A DNA stretch of 64,000 nucleotides from Paenibacillus sp. LHD-38 (GTDB lineage Bacteria > Bacillota > Bacilli > Paenibacillales > Paenibacillaceae). This document shows, one piece after another, positions 55,123 to 63,808 of this stretch; the first letter of the stretch is position 1; each line of letters opens with the position of its first letter. The stretch spans positions 248,001 to 312,000 of the forward strand of contig NZ_JAVIFU010000001.1 of the NCBI RefSeq assembly GCF_031157315.1, in the 5' to 3' direction. The notes below the pieces were generated by a model that worked only from the letters and a program-made list of their open reading frames with translations, was not told the DNA's origin and did no database searches. The translations under genes and the position numbers were made by a program.

Positions 55123-56373
55123 ATGGAATCCGAGTCCAAAGCTAGTCCGCGTATCGTGAAGCTAGGGATGTCAATGACCGAAAATGTCTGGAGGAACGCT
55201 CGGATCGATGTGGGAGCTTCCTGTTTATTCAGCTTGTTTAATGTGGTGATGAATCAATTTTATATCGCCTTTGCGATTCAGCAGGGAGCAAGCAATTTTC
55301 AGGTTGGGCTATTGTCGGCTGCTCCGGCGATTGGCCTTTTATTTTCTCCATTTTGGGCGACCTGGATCGAGAAAGCGAATAATCCAAAACCGTTTGTGAT
55401 TATCCCGAATGTCATTGGAAGATTACTGCTGCTGCTGCCTGCTGTTTTTGCCTATCCGTCCGTTTATGTCGTTGCGGCGCTGTTATTCCAGCTGCTAATG
55501 GGCATTCAGGCACCTGCGTATGCGGCATTGATTTCACGGATGTATCCTTCCGATTTGCGCGGGAGATTAATGGGGTATGTGCGGGTGGCGATGGGAGGCA
55601 TTATGATTCCGCTCGCTTATTTCGTCGGCAGCTGGTCGGATGCTTTCGGGCCGTCGGGTCCGCTCATTACGGCTTCCATCGCAGGCATGTTATCGATTGG
55701 ACTATTCAATACGTTGAAGCTGCCTAAGCATGAGCCTAAGGAAAAGCCGATTGTACTCCAGAAGACGAGCCGCTTTCCGCTGCAGGAGCAGTGGAAGCTC
55801 GTCAAAGAAAACCGAACGCTCGCCGTATTCTTAGCGGCAACGACGTTTGCGGGCTTTGGCAACATGCTTGCGAATCCGCTTTACCAGATTATTCAAGTGG
55901 ATGTTCTCTATCTCTCCAACCTTCAAATCGGCTTTGCACGCGTAGCATACTATATGGCATTGCTGCTTACCTTTTTGATTGCGGGTTGGATGATCGATCG
56001 CATAGACCTCAAATACACGCTGCTTTGCGGAATAGCGGCATACGCGATTGTTCCGATGCTATATGGCCTTTGGGGCACTTACGCCGCGGTCATAACCGGA
56101 AACGCGATTCAAGGCATCGGGGAAGCCATTTGGGATATCGGCATTTTAGCTTTTGTTTTCCGGCTGGCGCCGGGCCGTGAGGCGATGGTGTTCGGGCTGC
56201 ATTTGATGCTCTTCGGTGTTCGGGGCAGCATTGGTCCTATACTCAGCGGCACGCTTTCCGATAGCGTATCGTTAACGCTATTGCTCGTTATCGCCTCTAT
56301 TTGCGGCTGGATCGGCACGTTTCTATTCCTATCAGGCAACTGGAAGCGAAACCCGCAGCTTAGGCGAAGTTAA
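55123..56373 (+). CDS. MFS transporter
   Basis: A 416-residue major facilitator transporter with about 12 membrane segments. Recognisable parts are GASNFQVGLLSAAPAIGLLF after helix 1 and the loop YPSDLRGRLMGYVRVAMGG, the MFS signature between helices 4 and 5. The substrate is unknown. GAAGAAGG lies about ten bases before the ATG. It is a single gene; its leader carries a terminator-like hairpin. Confidence 0.85.
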   Translation: MESESKASPRIVKLGMSMTENVWRNARIDVGASCLFSLFNVVMNQFYIAFAIQQGASNFQVGLLSAAPAIGLLFSPFWATWIEKANNPKPFVIIPNVIGRLLLLLPAVFAYPSVYVVAALLFQLLMGIQAPAYAALISRMYPSDLRGRLMGYVRVAMGGIMIPLAYFVGSWSDAFGPSGPLITASIAGMLSIGLFNTLKLPKHEPKEKPIVLQKTSRFPLQEQWKLVKENRTLAVFLAATTFAGFGNMLANPLYQIIQVDVLYLSNLQIGFARVAYYMALLLTFLIAGWMIDRIDLKYTLLCGIAAYAIVPMLYGLWGTYAAVITGNAIQGIGEAIWDIGILAFVFRLAPGREAMVFGLHLMLFGVRGSIGPILSGTLSDSVSLTLLLVIASICGWIGTFLFLSGNWKRNPQLRRS

Positions 56374-56472
56374 TTTATGTTTCAGTTCTTGTTCATCTCT
56401 CGTTCATAATCGAATGCTAGAATTCGTTATGGACATAAGGAATGTCAACCACATTCATAGGAGATGAACGGT

Positions 56473-57156
56473 ATGAACAAATGGAAAGTGATGCTGAGCG
56501 CCGTAGTTATCGCTGCGGCATTGGCAGGCTGCGGGGTACAAGAGGAGCAGGCAGCAAGCGAAGTGCAGACAGATGCGCAGACAGACGTTCAGGAAAATGG
56601 AGCGGGCGGCGGCACGCAGCGGCAGGGCGGCGGACCTGGAATGGGGCAAATGGGCGCGCAAGCCGATTTGATGGGTAAAATCAAATCCATTGATGGACAA
56701 ACCATCACGCTTTATAAATCTGCGATGGGACAAGGCGGCCCGCCGCAAGGGGACAGCACGGGCAGCGCGCCTGAAGGCGCTGAAGGACAACAGCCGCCGG
56801 CGGACGGCGAATTGCCGGCTGACGGTGAACGTCCGGCAGCACCAGCCGGAGACGGAACCGCTCCCGAGGGCGGCGGACGCATGAATATGGGCGCGATGTT
56901 TTCGGATGAAACCGTAACGATTCAAGTGACGGATACAACGAAAATTACGACCATGACCTTCGAAAACGAACAAATGGTAGAGACGGAAGTGACGTTAGCA
57001 GACCTCAAGGCGGATGATATTTTATCCGTCATGCTGAAGGATGACACGCAGGAGGCGGAGTCGATTACGATCCGTACCGGCGGCTTTGGCGGCGGGGGAG
57101 GCGGAAGACAGCCTCAGCAGCAAGAACAGCAGACCGATGCGGCGGCAAGCGAATAG
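56473..57156 (+). CDS. Gly/Pro/Gln-rich lipoprotein of unknown function
   Basis: A 227-residue lipoprotein. The signal peptide ends LAGC with acylated Cys20. A low-complexity stretch rich in Gly, Gln and Met follows, a Pro/Glu/Gly-rich insert occupies about 80-137, and a small beta-rich part lies at about 138-205 (VTIQVTDTTKITTM, LADLKADDILSVML). The end is Gly- and Gln-rich. ATG 56473 is preferred with AGGAG nine bases upstream. The DLKADDI pattern resembles small OB-like domains in Gram-positive lipoproteins, but no function is assigned. Confidence 0.8.
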   Translation: MNKWKVMLSAVVIAAALAGCGVQEEQAASEVQTDAQTDVQENGAGGGTQRQGGGPGMGQMGAQADLMGKIKSIDGQTITLYKSAMGQGGPPQGDSTGSAPEGAEGQQPPADGELPADGERPAAPAGDGTAPEGGGRMNMGAMFSDETVTIQVTDTTKITTMTFENEQMVETEVTLADLKADDILSVMLKDDTQEAESITIRTGGFGGGGGGRQPQQQEQQTDAAASE

Positions 57157-57167
57157 GCTCAACATAC

Positions 57168-57213
57168 AAAAAGCGGTGGACCAGGTCAAAAACCTGTTCC
57201 GCCGCTTTTTTTT
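57168..57213 (+). terminator. Terminator of the lipoprotein gene
   Basis: AAAAAGCGG with CCGCTTTTT and inner CAGGT with ACCTG, followed by eight T's. Copy 5 of the dispersed element starts at the next base. Confidence 0.9.
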
Positions 57214-57314
57214 GATATATAAGAATTTATAAGTTTTCACTTATAAATGTGCTTATATATCACCGCGAAACGTCAGCTTTTGCCACAGAGGACGGCGACA
57301 GCCGTTTACGCTTG
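57214..57314 (+). repeat. Dispersed structured element, copy 5
   Basis: GATATATAAG pairs with CTTATATATC, and inner ATTTATAAGT pairs with ACTTATAAAT: the longest AT hairpin of the family, with its own compensating changes. The 3' half CACCGCGAAACGTCAGC, GAGGACGGCGACAGCCG and TTTACGCTTG is conserved. The following 57315-57457 has no recognised feature beyond a likely promoter region for the next gene. Confidence 0.87.
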
Positions 57315-57457
57315 TTGCCATCTTATTGAGGACAGCTATCCAAAAATATGTCCATATCATCTATAAATGCGGCATATGTTTGCCCTGCCCCTCCGTTTAT
57401 GATGTAACCACGGAAGACAAAACGTCTATCCAACATCATTTTTAGGGGGATAAAAAA

Positions 57458-58756
57458 ATGAGCAAAGCACGCAATAAGTTTTCAATGCTGCTTCTGATGG
57501 TTTCTATCGTTGCTTTGATTGCTGCAGGCTGCAGCGGCGGCAATAATGGCGGCAACAACGGCGGAGAGCAAACGGCAAACGGAGGAAAGGATTCCGGCAG
57601 CGGCAAAAAGACGGACATTTTGTTCTGGTCGCCATTTTCCGGATCGGATGGCCCCTTCATGAAGAAGATCGTAGATAAATATAACGGCTCCCAGGATCAA
57701 TACAAAGTAAATTTCGTCATCCAGCCTAACGGCGAATATTACAAGCAGCTGGACATAGCGCTAAGCACGGGAAAGGAAAGCCCGGATCTTATGATTATGC
57801 ACGTTGACCAAGTACCGACTTACGCAAGCAAAGACCAATTGCAGCCGATTGACGATATGGCTTCGGGCGCAGGCATCAATAAAGCGGACTTTGCGGATGC
57901 GGCTACGGAATATTCAACGCTTGACGGCAAATGGTACTCAATTCCGCTGGATATTCACCCGCTTGTGATGTACTACAACAAGGATTTGTTTGAGAAAGCA
58001 GGCATTGCAGCCGCTCCGATGAACCGCGCGGAATTTGATGATGCCGTTCAGAAGCTGACGGATAAAAGCAAAGGCGTGTACGGTTATGCCGTTCCAACCT
58101 TGTGGCCGCAGCAGTTTATTTTCCCGACACTCGTATGGCAAAACGGCGGTGAGCTGTGGAACGGTACGGATGTTGCGTACAATTCGCCGGAAGCGGTAGA
58201 AATGGTGCAATGGCTGCGCGGAATGGTAGACAGCGGCGTCTCCCCTGCAAATGTGCAGCAGGACGGCGAAAACACGTTGTTCCTGCAAGGCAAGAACGCC
58301 ATCCAGTTCAACGGTCCGTGGATGAAATCGCAGTTTGACGAAGCAGGCTTGAACTACGGCGTCGCACCGGTGCCGCAAATCGGCAAGGCCAAGCAAGCGG
58401 TATTCGCGGGATCTCACGGCTTTGTGGTTCCAAAGAGCGTAACGGATGAAAAAGTAACGGCAGGTATCGGCGACTTCTTGAAATATGTATCGACGAATTC
58501 GATGGACTGGGCGGAGTCCGGCCAAGCGCTTGCTTCGAAACCGATGCTTGAGAGCGATGCTTTCAAAGCGCTTGAATTCCAAAGCAATGTTGCCTCTGCT
58601 TTCTCTTACGTGCAGTTCTCACCGAATGTATTGAACTGGGGAACGGTTTCCGAGCCGATCTGGGGTGAGCTGAACAACGCTTTGTTAGGCAAAAAGGATG
58701 CGCAAAAAGCACTTGACGACGCAGCAGCCAAATCTAAGCAAGCGCTTAAGAAATAA
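57458..58756 (+). CDS. MalE-type extracellular sugar-binding lipoprotein
   Basis: A 432-residue lipoprotein. The signal peptide ends IAAGC with acylated Cys25, followed by a Gly/Asn-rich linker. The fold shows ALSTGKESPDLMIMHVDQV, WYSIPLDIHPLVMYYNKDLF and GKNAIQFNGPWMKSQF, typical of oligosaccharide-binding proteins of the MalE/UgpB group. TTTAGGGGGAT is the SD. It heads an importer whose permeases follow at 58871 and 59768; the adjoining GH43 enzyme suggests an arabino-oligosaccharide or a related ligand. Confidence 0.92.
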   Translation: MSKARNKFSMLLLMVSIVALIAAGCSGGNNGGNNGGEQTANGGKDSGSGKKTDILFWSPFSGSDGPFMKKIVDKYNGSQDQYKVNFVIQPNGEYYKQLDIALSTGKESPDLMIMHVDQVPTYASKDQLQPIDDMASGAGINKADFADAATEYSTLDGKWYSIPLDIHPLVMYYNKDLFEKAGIAAAPMNRAEFDDAVQKLTDKSKGVYGYAVPTLWPQQFIFPTLVWQNGGELWNGTDVAYNSPEAVEMVQWLRGMVDSGVSPANVQQDGENTLFLQGKNAIQFNGPWMKSQFDEAGLNYGVAPVPQIGKAKQAVFAGSHGFVVPKSVTDEKVTAGIGDFLKYVSTNSMDWAESGQALASKPMLESDAFKALEFQSNVASAFSYVQFSPNVLNWGTVSEPIWGELNNALLGKKDAQKALDDAAAKSKQALKK

Positions 58757-58782
58757 CGCCAAATCGTTTGAAAAGTAACGAG

Positions 58783-58816
58783 GAGGATGGGGATAGCAGA
58801 GTCCGTTCCCATCCTC
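58783..58816 (+). repeat. Intercistronic hairpin between binding protein and permease
   Basis: GAGGATGGGGA pairs with TTCCCATCCTC (one G-U pair) around 12 bases with no T-tract. Hairpins at this place in malE-malF-type operons are known to keep the binding-protein message more abundant than the permease message. Confidence 0.7.
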
Positions 58817-58870
58817 TAAGGTTACGCTTGCATGGAATGGAAAATTCGCAATGCGTCAGGGGGACTCCGG

Positions 58871-59767
58871 TTGAAAACCACATTTATATCACGTGTCACA
58901 TCGTTTTTGTTTATCCTTCCTTACTTAGCTGCATTCAGCATTTTTCTTTTGTTTCCGATTTTGTACGGGATTTATATCAGTCTGCACAATTTCGAGCTTT
59001 TGTCGAAGGAGCATGAATTCGTCGGGCTCGCCAACTATATTCATATTTTAACGCCAGGCACTTATATTAACGATATTTTTTTCAGAGGATTATGGGTCAC
59101 GGCTCAATTTGTTTTATTTTCCGTTCCGCTCCTCATTGTCGTTGGTTTGGCGCTCGCGATGCTCATTAATGCGCTGCCTTCAAAAATCCGGGGATTGTTC
59201 CGAACGTTTTATTTCCTTCCGTATGCGCTGTCTGCTTCCGTCATGGCTGTGATTTGGCTGATGATGTTCGATACGAACGCCGGTTTTCTGAACAGCATGC
59301 TTGCGAATCTAGGCATTACGAGCATCCCTTGGCTCACGGATACGCCTTGGGCTTGGATCTCGCTTATTCTCACTACCCTTTGGTGGACAATCGGGTTCAA
59401 TATGATTATTTTCATTAACGCATTAAACGAGGTGCCAGAGGATTTCTATGAAGGCGCTTCGATCGATGGAGCGAATGCATGGCATAAATTTACGAAAATA
59501 ACGCTTCCGTCGATTCGCCCGGTTATGCTGTTTGTCATGATTACATCGACGATTGCTTCTTTTAATATCTATGCCCAGCCGTTTTTGCTAACGCGGGGAG
59601 GACCTGGCGATACAACGAAGGTACTGCTCATCAATGTGCTCGATCAAGCCTTTATCCGCAAAGAGATCGGTTCGGCTTCGGCTATGGCTATCGTAATGGC
59701 ATTGCTCATCATTATCATTTCAATCGTACAGTTTAAGCTTACGAATGGCAGAAAGGGAGAGGTTTAA
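58871..59767 (+). CDS. MalF-type ABC sugar permease
   Basis: A 298-residue permease with six membrane segments and EAA loop YEGASIDGANAWHKFTKITL. TTG 58871 follows AGGGGGA (58858-58864) at six bases; the longer frame from ATG 58832 has no SD. Its stop touches the start of the partner permease. Confidence 0.92.
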   Translation: MKTTFISRVTSFLFILPYLAAFSIFLLFPILYGIYISLHNFELLSKEHEFVGLANYIHILTPGTYINDIFFRGLWVTAQFVLFSVPLLIVVGLALAMLINALPSKIRGLFRTFYFLPYALSASVMAVIWLMMFDTNAGFLNSMLANLGITSIPWLTDTPWAWISLILTTLWWTIGFNMIIFINALNEVPEDFYEGASIDGANAWHKFTKITLPSIRPVMLFVMITSTIASFNIYAQPFLLTRGGPGDTTKVLLINVLDQAFIRKEIGSASAMAIVMALLIIIISIVQFKLTNGRKGEV

Positions 59768-60601
59768 ATGGTGAAAACGAGAAAGCTATGGCTCGTCTTG
59801 CTGGCTGTAATCGTTGCGATATTTTTCCTGCTGCCGCTCGTTTGGATGGTTTCGACTTCGTTTAAAAATGATTTTGAAGCCTTGTCCGGAAAAATGAATT
59901 TCTTTCCGTTAAAGCCAACGGTCGATAATTTCGTACAAGGCATCAACGGGGAATTAATGAACGTTCCGATTATTCGCTGGATAATGAACTCCTTGTCGGT
60001 CGGATTAATCGGAACCGCTGTCGTTCTGATTATCGATTCCATGGCCGCTTACGCGCTGGCACGATTAAATGACCTGCCGCTCCGCAGAATAATGCTGTCG
60101 TTGTTTATCGCATCGCTAATGATTCCAGGCGTGCTGACTTTCCTGCCGATGTATTTGGAATTTAATGCGCTAAATTTGATCAATACGTATCCTGCGCTGA
60201 TTTTGCCGGCAACCGCCGGAGCGTTTGGCGTTTTTCTGCTCTACCAGTTCTTCGCTTCTTTCCCTAAGGAAATAGAGGAGGCAGCACGTATTGACGGCGC
60301 GAATAAATGGCAAATTTACGCGCGTATTTTATTGCCTTCCGCGGTTTCGATTATGGTCACACTAGGAATCTTCACATTTATGGGAATTTATAATGATTTC
60401 GTCTGGCCGCTTTATGCGACGACCTCACCCGAGATGCGCACGATCACAGCAGGGATCGCATTGATGGCAACAGGCAGCTATACGCAAAGCTACGGCAAGC
60501 TGATGGCAATGACAACCGTTGCAACGCTTCCGGTCGTTATCGTCTTCATTCTTGGGCAACGCTCCTTCGTGAAGGCGATTACGCAATCGGCTGTTAAATA
60601 A
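59768..60601 (+). CDS. MalG-type ABC sugar permease
   Basis: A 277-residue permease with six membrane segments and EAA loop IEEAARIDGANKWQIYARIL. ATG 59768 directly follows the stop of the partner gene. It completes a three-gene importer without ATPase. A hairpin terminator follows at 60641. Confidence 0.93.
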   Translation: MVKTRKLWLVLLAVIVAIFFLLPLVWMVSTSFKNDFEALSGKMNFFPLKPTVDNFVQGINGELMNVPIIRWIMNSLSVGLIGTAVVLIIDSMAAYALARLNDLPLRRIMLSLFIASLMIPGVLTFLPMYLEFNALNLINTYPALILPATAGAFGVFLLYQFFASFPKEIEEAARIDGANKWQIYARILLPSAVSIMVTLGIFTFMGIYNDFVWPLYATTSPEMRTITAGIALMATGSYTQSYGKLMAMTTVATLPVVIVFILGQRSFVKAITQSAVK

Positions 60602-60640
60602 GAGCATGCATGATTCAATCAGAAGGAAAATACAGCATCA

Positions 60641-60670
60641 AAAAGAGACCTTGCCTTACAGGTCTCTTTC
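60641..60670 (+). terminator. Terminator or attenuator between importer and GH43 gene
   Basis: AAAAGAGACC pairs with GGTCTCTTT around ten bases. The T-run is short (TTTCTGT), so partial read-through into the GH43 gene is possible. Confidence 0.6.
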
Positions 60671-60702
60671 TGTACATTAACGAGTGTAAGCGGGGGGAAA
60701 GC

Positions 60703-62457
60703 ATGAAAGGGATACGAAAGCGCATTTCATTAAACGTCGTAATTATTGTATCTATTATCACATTAATATTGGGGGTTCTCATCATGAATAAAACGAACCA
60801 TGACACCGGGACGGGCGGCGTTTATAATGGGCATGGCGGAACATTCAAAAACACACTGGCGCTGATCGATACGCCCGATCCAAGTATCCTCTATCAGGAT
60901 GGCTATTATTATATGACCTTCACGCATAACGGAACCGATATTATGATCATGAAATCGAGAACGCTCGACTTTCATCAAGCGGAGCGCAAGGTTGTCTGGT
61001 ACCCGCCTATTGATACGATGTATTCTGCTAATTTGTGGGCACCGGAAATTCAATATATCCAAGGCAAGTATTATATTTATTTCGCGGCCGATAACGGGAA
61101 TAATGAGAACCATCGCATGTATGCGCTGGAGTCCGAAACCGATGACCCGATGGGCAGCTATGCTTTTAAAGGACAAGTAACGGATTCGACGAACAAATGG
61201 GCGATTGACGGCCTTACGCTTGAGCATGATGACCGGCTTTATTTCGTCTGGTCTGGCTGGGAAGGCGATATGAACATACAGCAAAATACTTATATAGCGC
61301 CAATGAGCAATCCGTATACGATTAGCGGTCCGAGGGTGCTGCTAAGTGAACCGGATCTCGATTGGGAAAAAGCGGGCGGCCCTCCGTTTATCAATGAAGG
61401 GCAGGCGATTTTGAAAAAAGACGGACGATTGTTTATCGCTTATTCCGGAGCGGGCAGCTGGACTCCGTTTTATAGCATTGGCTTGCTTGAGCTTGATTCT
61501 GGCGCAGATCCGCTGGATGCCTCCAAATGGAAAAAAGCTGAGGAGCCGCTCATGCAAATGAATGGGGAAGCCGAAGTCTACGGTCCCGGCCACAATACCT
61601 TCGTCCGTTCGCCTGACGGGACTGAGGATTGGATCGTCTATCATGCCACCAGCGGACAATCAGACGGCTGGAACAACCGAAAGGCGCGTGCCCAGCGAAT
61701 CGAATGGCAGGCTGACGGGATGCCTGCATTCGGAAAACCTTTAGCTCTGAATACAGCGATCGAGGTTCCGGCCGGGTCGGGTATATTTCTAGCAGAGCAT
61801 GGGGTTAGCACGGGAGAAGAGCTTTTATCCTTTAGCGGTATTCCTTCGACGATTACAGCAAAATCGCCCTTGCTTATGCATTATACCAATGAAAGCGAGC
61901 AGGCGCTGCGATTGCAGGTTGGCGCAAATGGCGCAGCTGCATCTGAGATCATACTTCCACCGACCAAACCGAATGAGGTTGGTTATGTCTATGCAGAGCT
62001 TATGCTGGACGAAGGCCTAAATCGTATCGACCTTCATGGAGAGTATGCAATCAAAAGTATCATCGCCGTCGAGGTACCTCGTTTTGAAGCTGAATACGCC
62101 CAGCTTTCTATAGACAGCGAGCTGATGGAGAGTCCATTAAGGTCGAATGGCCGCTCTGTTCTTATTTTGAAAGGGATCAAGGAAGCTATACGATTCGATA
62201 ATGTAAGGGTGCCCGTAAAAGGAACCTATACCATTCGTTTGAATGTTGCCAATCCTACAGGCATCGAGCAGCAGCTTCAGCTGGAAATAAATGGCGGTGG
62301 CGTTCAAAAGCTGACCGTGCCTGCTGGCGAGCGCGATCAATTTGCAGAAATTGAAGCAAGCGTGAAGCTTAACGGATCTTCCAACACACTGAACATCGGA
62401 GATGCAACCGGACAGCTGGAAGTAGATGTTTTGGATATCATCTCCGCAAAGCAATAA
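60703..62457 (+). CDS. Membrane-anchored GH43-family glycoside hydrolase
   Basis: A 584-residue enzyme. One uncleaved membrane anchor lies at about 8-28 (ISLNVVIIVSIITLILGVLI). The five-bladed GH43 domain follows, with Asp59 (DTPDPSI, base), Asp169 (WAIDGLTL, pKa modulator) and Glu232 (FINEGQAI, acid). The second half is a beta-sandwich resembling CBM6/CBM35-type modules (EAEYAQLS, KGTYTIRLNVANPTG). GH43 enzymes act on arabinan or xylan side chains; the neighbouring pectin locus favours an arabinofuranosidase or arabinanase. ATG 60703 is set by a GGGGGGAAAG SD; the frame from 60610 lacks one and would start before the terminator. Confidence 0.88.
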   Translation: MKGIRKRISLNVVIIVSIITLILGVLIMNKTNHDTGTGGVYNGHGGTFKNTLALIDTPDPSILYQDGYYYMTFTHNGTDIMIMKSRTLDFHQAERKVVWYPPIDTMYSANLWAPEIQYIQGKYYIYFAADNGNNENHRMYALESETDDPMGSYAFKGQVTDSTNKWAIDGLTLEHDDRLYFVWSGWEGDMNIQQNTYIAPMSNPYTISGPRVLLSEPDLDWEKAGGPPFINEGQAILKKDGRLFIAYSGAGSWTPFYSIGLLELDSGADPLDASKWKKAEEPLMQMNGEAEVYGPGHNTFVRSPDGTEDWIVYHATSGQSDGWNNRKARAQRIEWQADGMPAFGKPLALNTAIEVPAGSGIFLAEHGVSTGEELLSFSGIPSTITAKSPLLMHYTNESEQALRLQVGANGAAASEIILPPTKPNEVGYVYAELMLDEGLNRIDLHGEYAIKSIIAVEVPRFEAEYAQLSIDSELMESPLRSNGRSVLILKGIKEAIRFDNVRVPVKGTYTIRLNVANPTGIEQQLQLEINGGGVQKLTVPAGERDQFAEIEASVKLNGSSNTLNIGDATGQLEVDVLDIISAKQ

Positions 62458-62490
62458 GGTATGGAATAAAACAAAGGCAACGGAGGCCTC

Positions 62491-63798
62491 ATGATGCAAA
62501 CAAAGAAACGGGGAGCGCAGTGGTTGATCTATATGTTTATTGGTCTCCTAATCGCAGCTTTGACCAGCTGTGCTTCCAAAGAAACGGAAGTTCCGTCCGA
62601 GGATGGAGCGGTGGCTTCTACGGTAAGATTGGAATTTTGGACACCGTTCAGTGGCGGCGATAACCAGTTCATGACGGAAATGGTCAATCGTTTCAATAGG
62701 GAAAATAAAGCGATCGAGGTCGTACAAGTCAATTCCCGATTGGATGACTATTACTCGAGATTAAAAACCGCCATTATGTCTGGGAATGCACCGGATCTGG
62801 CCATTTTGCATCAAACGAGCCTGCCCCAGTTCGTTCAAAACGGCTATATTGAGAAGCTGACGGAGCCGGCAAAGCAAATTGAGCTCGATTGGACGGGCTT
62901 CAATAAAAATATTCTCGATTCGATTGTATACGACGGCAACCCGTATGCGGTGCCTTTAGACACGCATGCCTTGGTTATGTATTACAATAAAAGCTTTTTG
63001 CGCCAAGCAGGACTGCTGGACGCCAGCGATAAACCGTTAATCAACATCGGTGCGGAAGGTTTTACTGCCTTCCTTCAGAAGCTGAAAGATTCTTTACCGC
63101 CAAACATAGCGCCGATGGCTCAGCCAAGTACGAGGATTGACTCCGTCTGGCTCTGGTGGAGCCTCTATAATCAGATTAATGGCGGCGGGGCCTTCTATAA
63201 TGAACAAAGCACTGAAGCGATATTCAACAATCCTAAAGCATTAAAAGCTTTAAACTACGTGGATCAATTGTACAAAAAGCAGCTGATTCCCCCGAATATT
63301 AATGATTCATTTAAGCTGTTTTATGACGGCGAAGCTGCAGTGCTCATTACAGGGATGTGGGGAACAGGTGCTTTCGAGAAAGCGCCAGCCTTAGATTTTG
63401 GCGTAATTCCGATGCCAGTATTGTTCGATAAAGCAGCGGTTTGGGGAGACTCGCATACCATGGCGATTCCGACAAAGCATGCTATGACGGATGAAAAAAA
63501 GCGGGCGGCGCTAACTTTTGCAAAATGGTGCGTGGAGCATGGCGCAATGTGGGCGGAGGCCGGTCATGTGCCAAGCATGACGAAGGTTGTTGCAAGCGAA
63601 CCGTTTAACAGCTTGAACTATCGCAGCGCTTATGCCGCAACGGCTAATTATGTTGCTTATTGGCCTCGCCATATTAGGCAATGGTCCATTGTAGAAGTCC
63701 TGATTCAAGAATTCGAAAAAATGAATTATTCTCAGCAAACGCCGGAGCAAACGCTGCAGGCTGCCGTGAAGCGGGTGAACAACGAGCTGAAGAAGTAA
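62491..63798 (+). CDS. Second extracellular sugar-binding lipoprotein
   Basis: A 435-residue lipoprotein with lipobox LTSC and acylated Cys27. It has the same family layout as the protein at 57458 (EFWTPFSGGDNQFMTEMVNR and VPLDTHALVMYYNKSFL). No permeases of its own are seen before the window ends. It may serve the importer at 58871-60601 with another specificity, or act as a sensor partner for the kinase that follows ten bases later. Confidence 0.9.
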   Translation: MMQTKKRGAQWLIYMFIGLLIAALTSCASKETEVPSEDGAVASTVRLEFWTPFSGGDNQFMTEMVNRFNRENKAIEVVQVNSRLDDYYSRLKTAIMSGNAPDLAILHQTSLPQFVQNGYIEKLTEPAKQIELDWTGFNKNILDSIVYDGNPYAVPLDTHALVMYYNKSFLRQAGLLDASDKPLINIGAEGFTAFLQKLKDSLPPNIAPMAQPSTRIDSVWLWWSLYNQINGGGAFYNEQSTEAIFNNPKALKALNYVDQLYKKQLIPPNINDSFKLFYDGEAAVLITGMWGTGAFEKAPALDFGVIPMPVLFDKAAVWGDSHTMAIPTKHAMTDEKKRAALTFAKWCVEHGAMWAEAGHVPSMTKVVASEPFNSLNYRSAYAATANYVAYWPRHIRQWSIVEVLIQEFEKMNYSQQTPEQTLQAAVKRVNNELKK

Positions 63799-63808
63799 GG
63801 AGATAACC

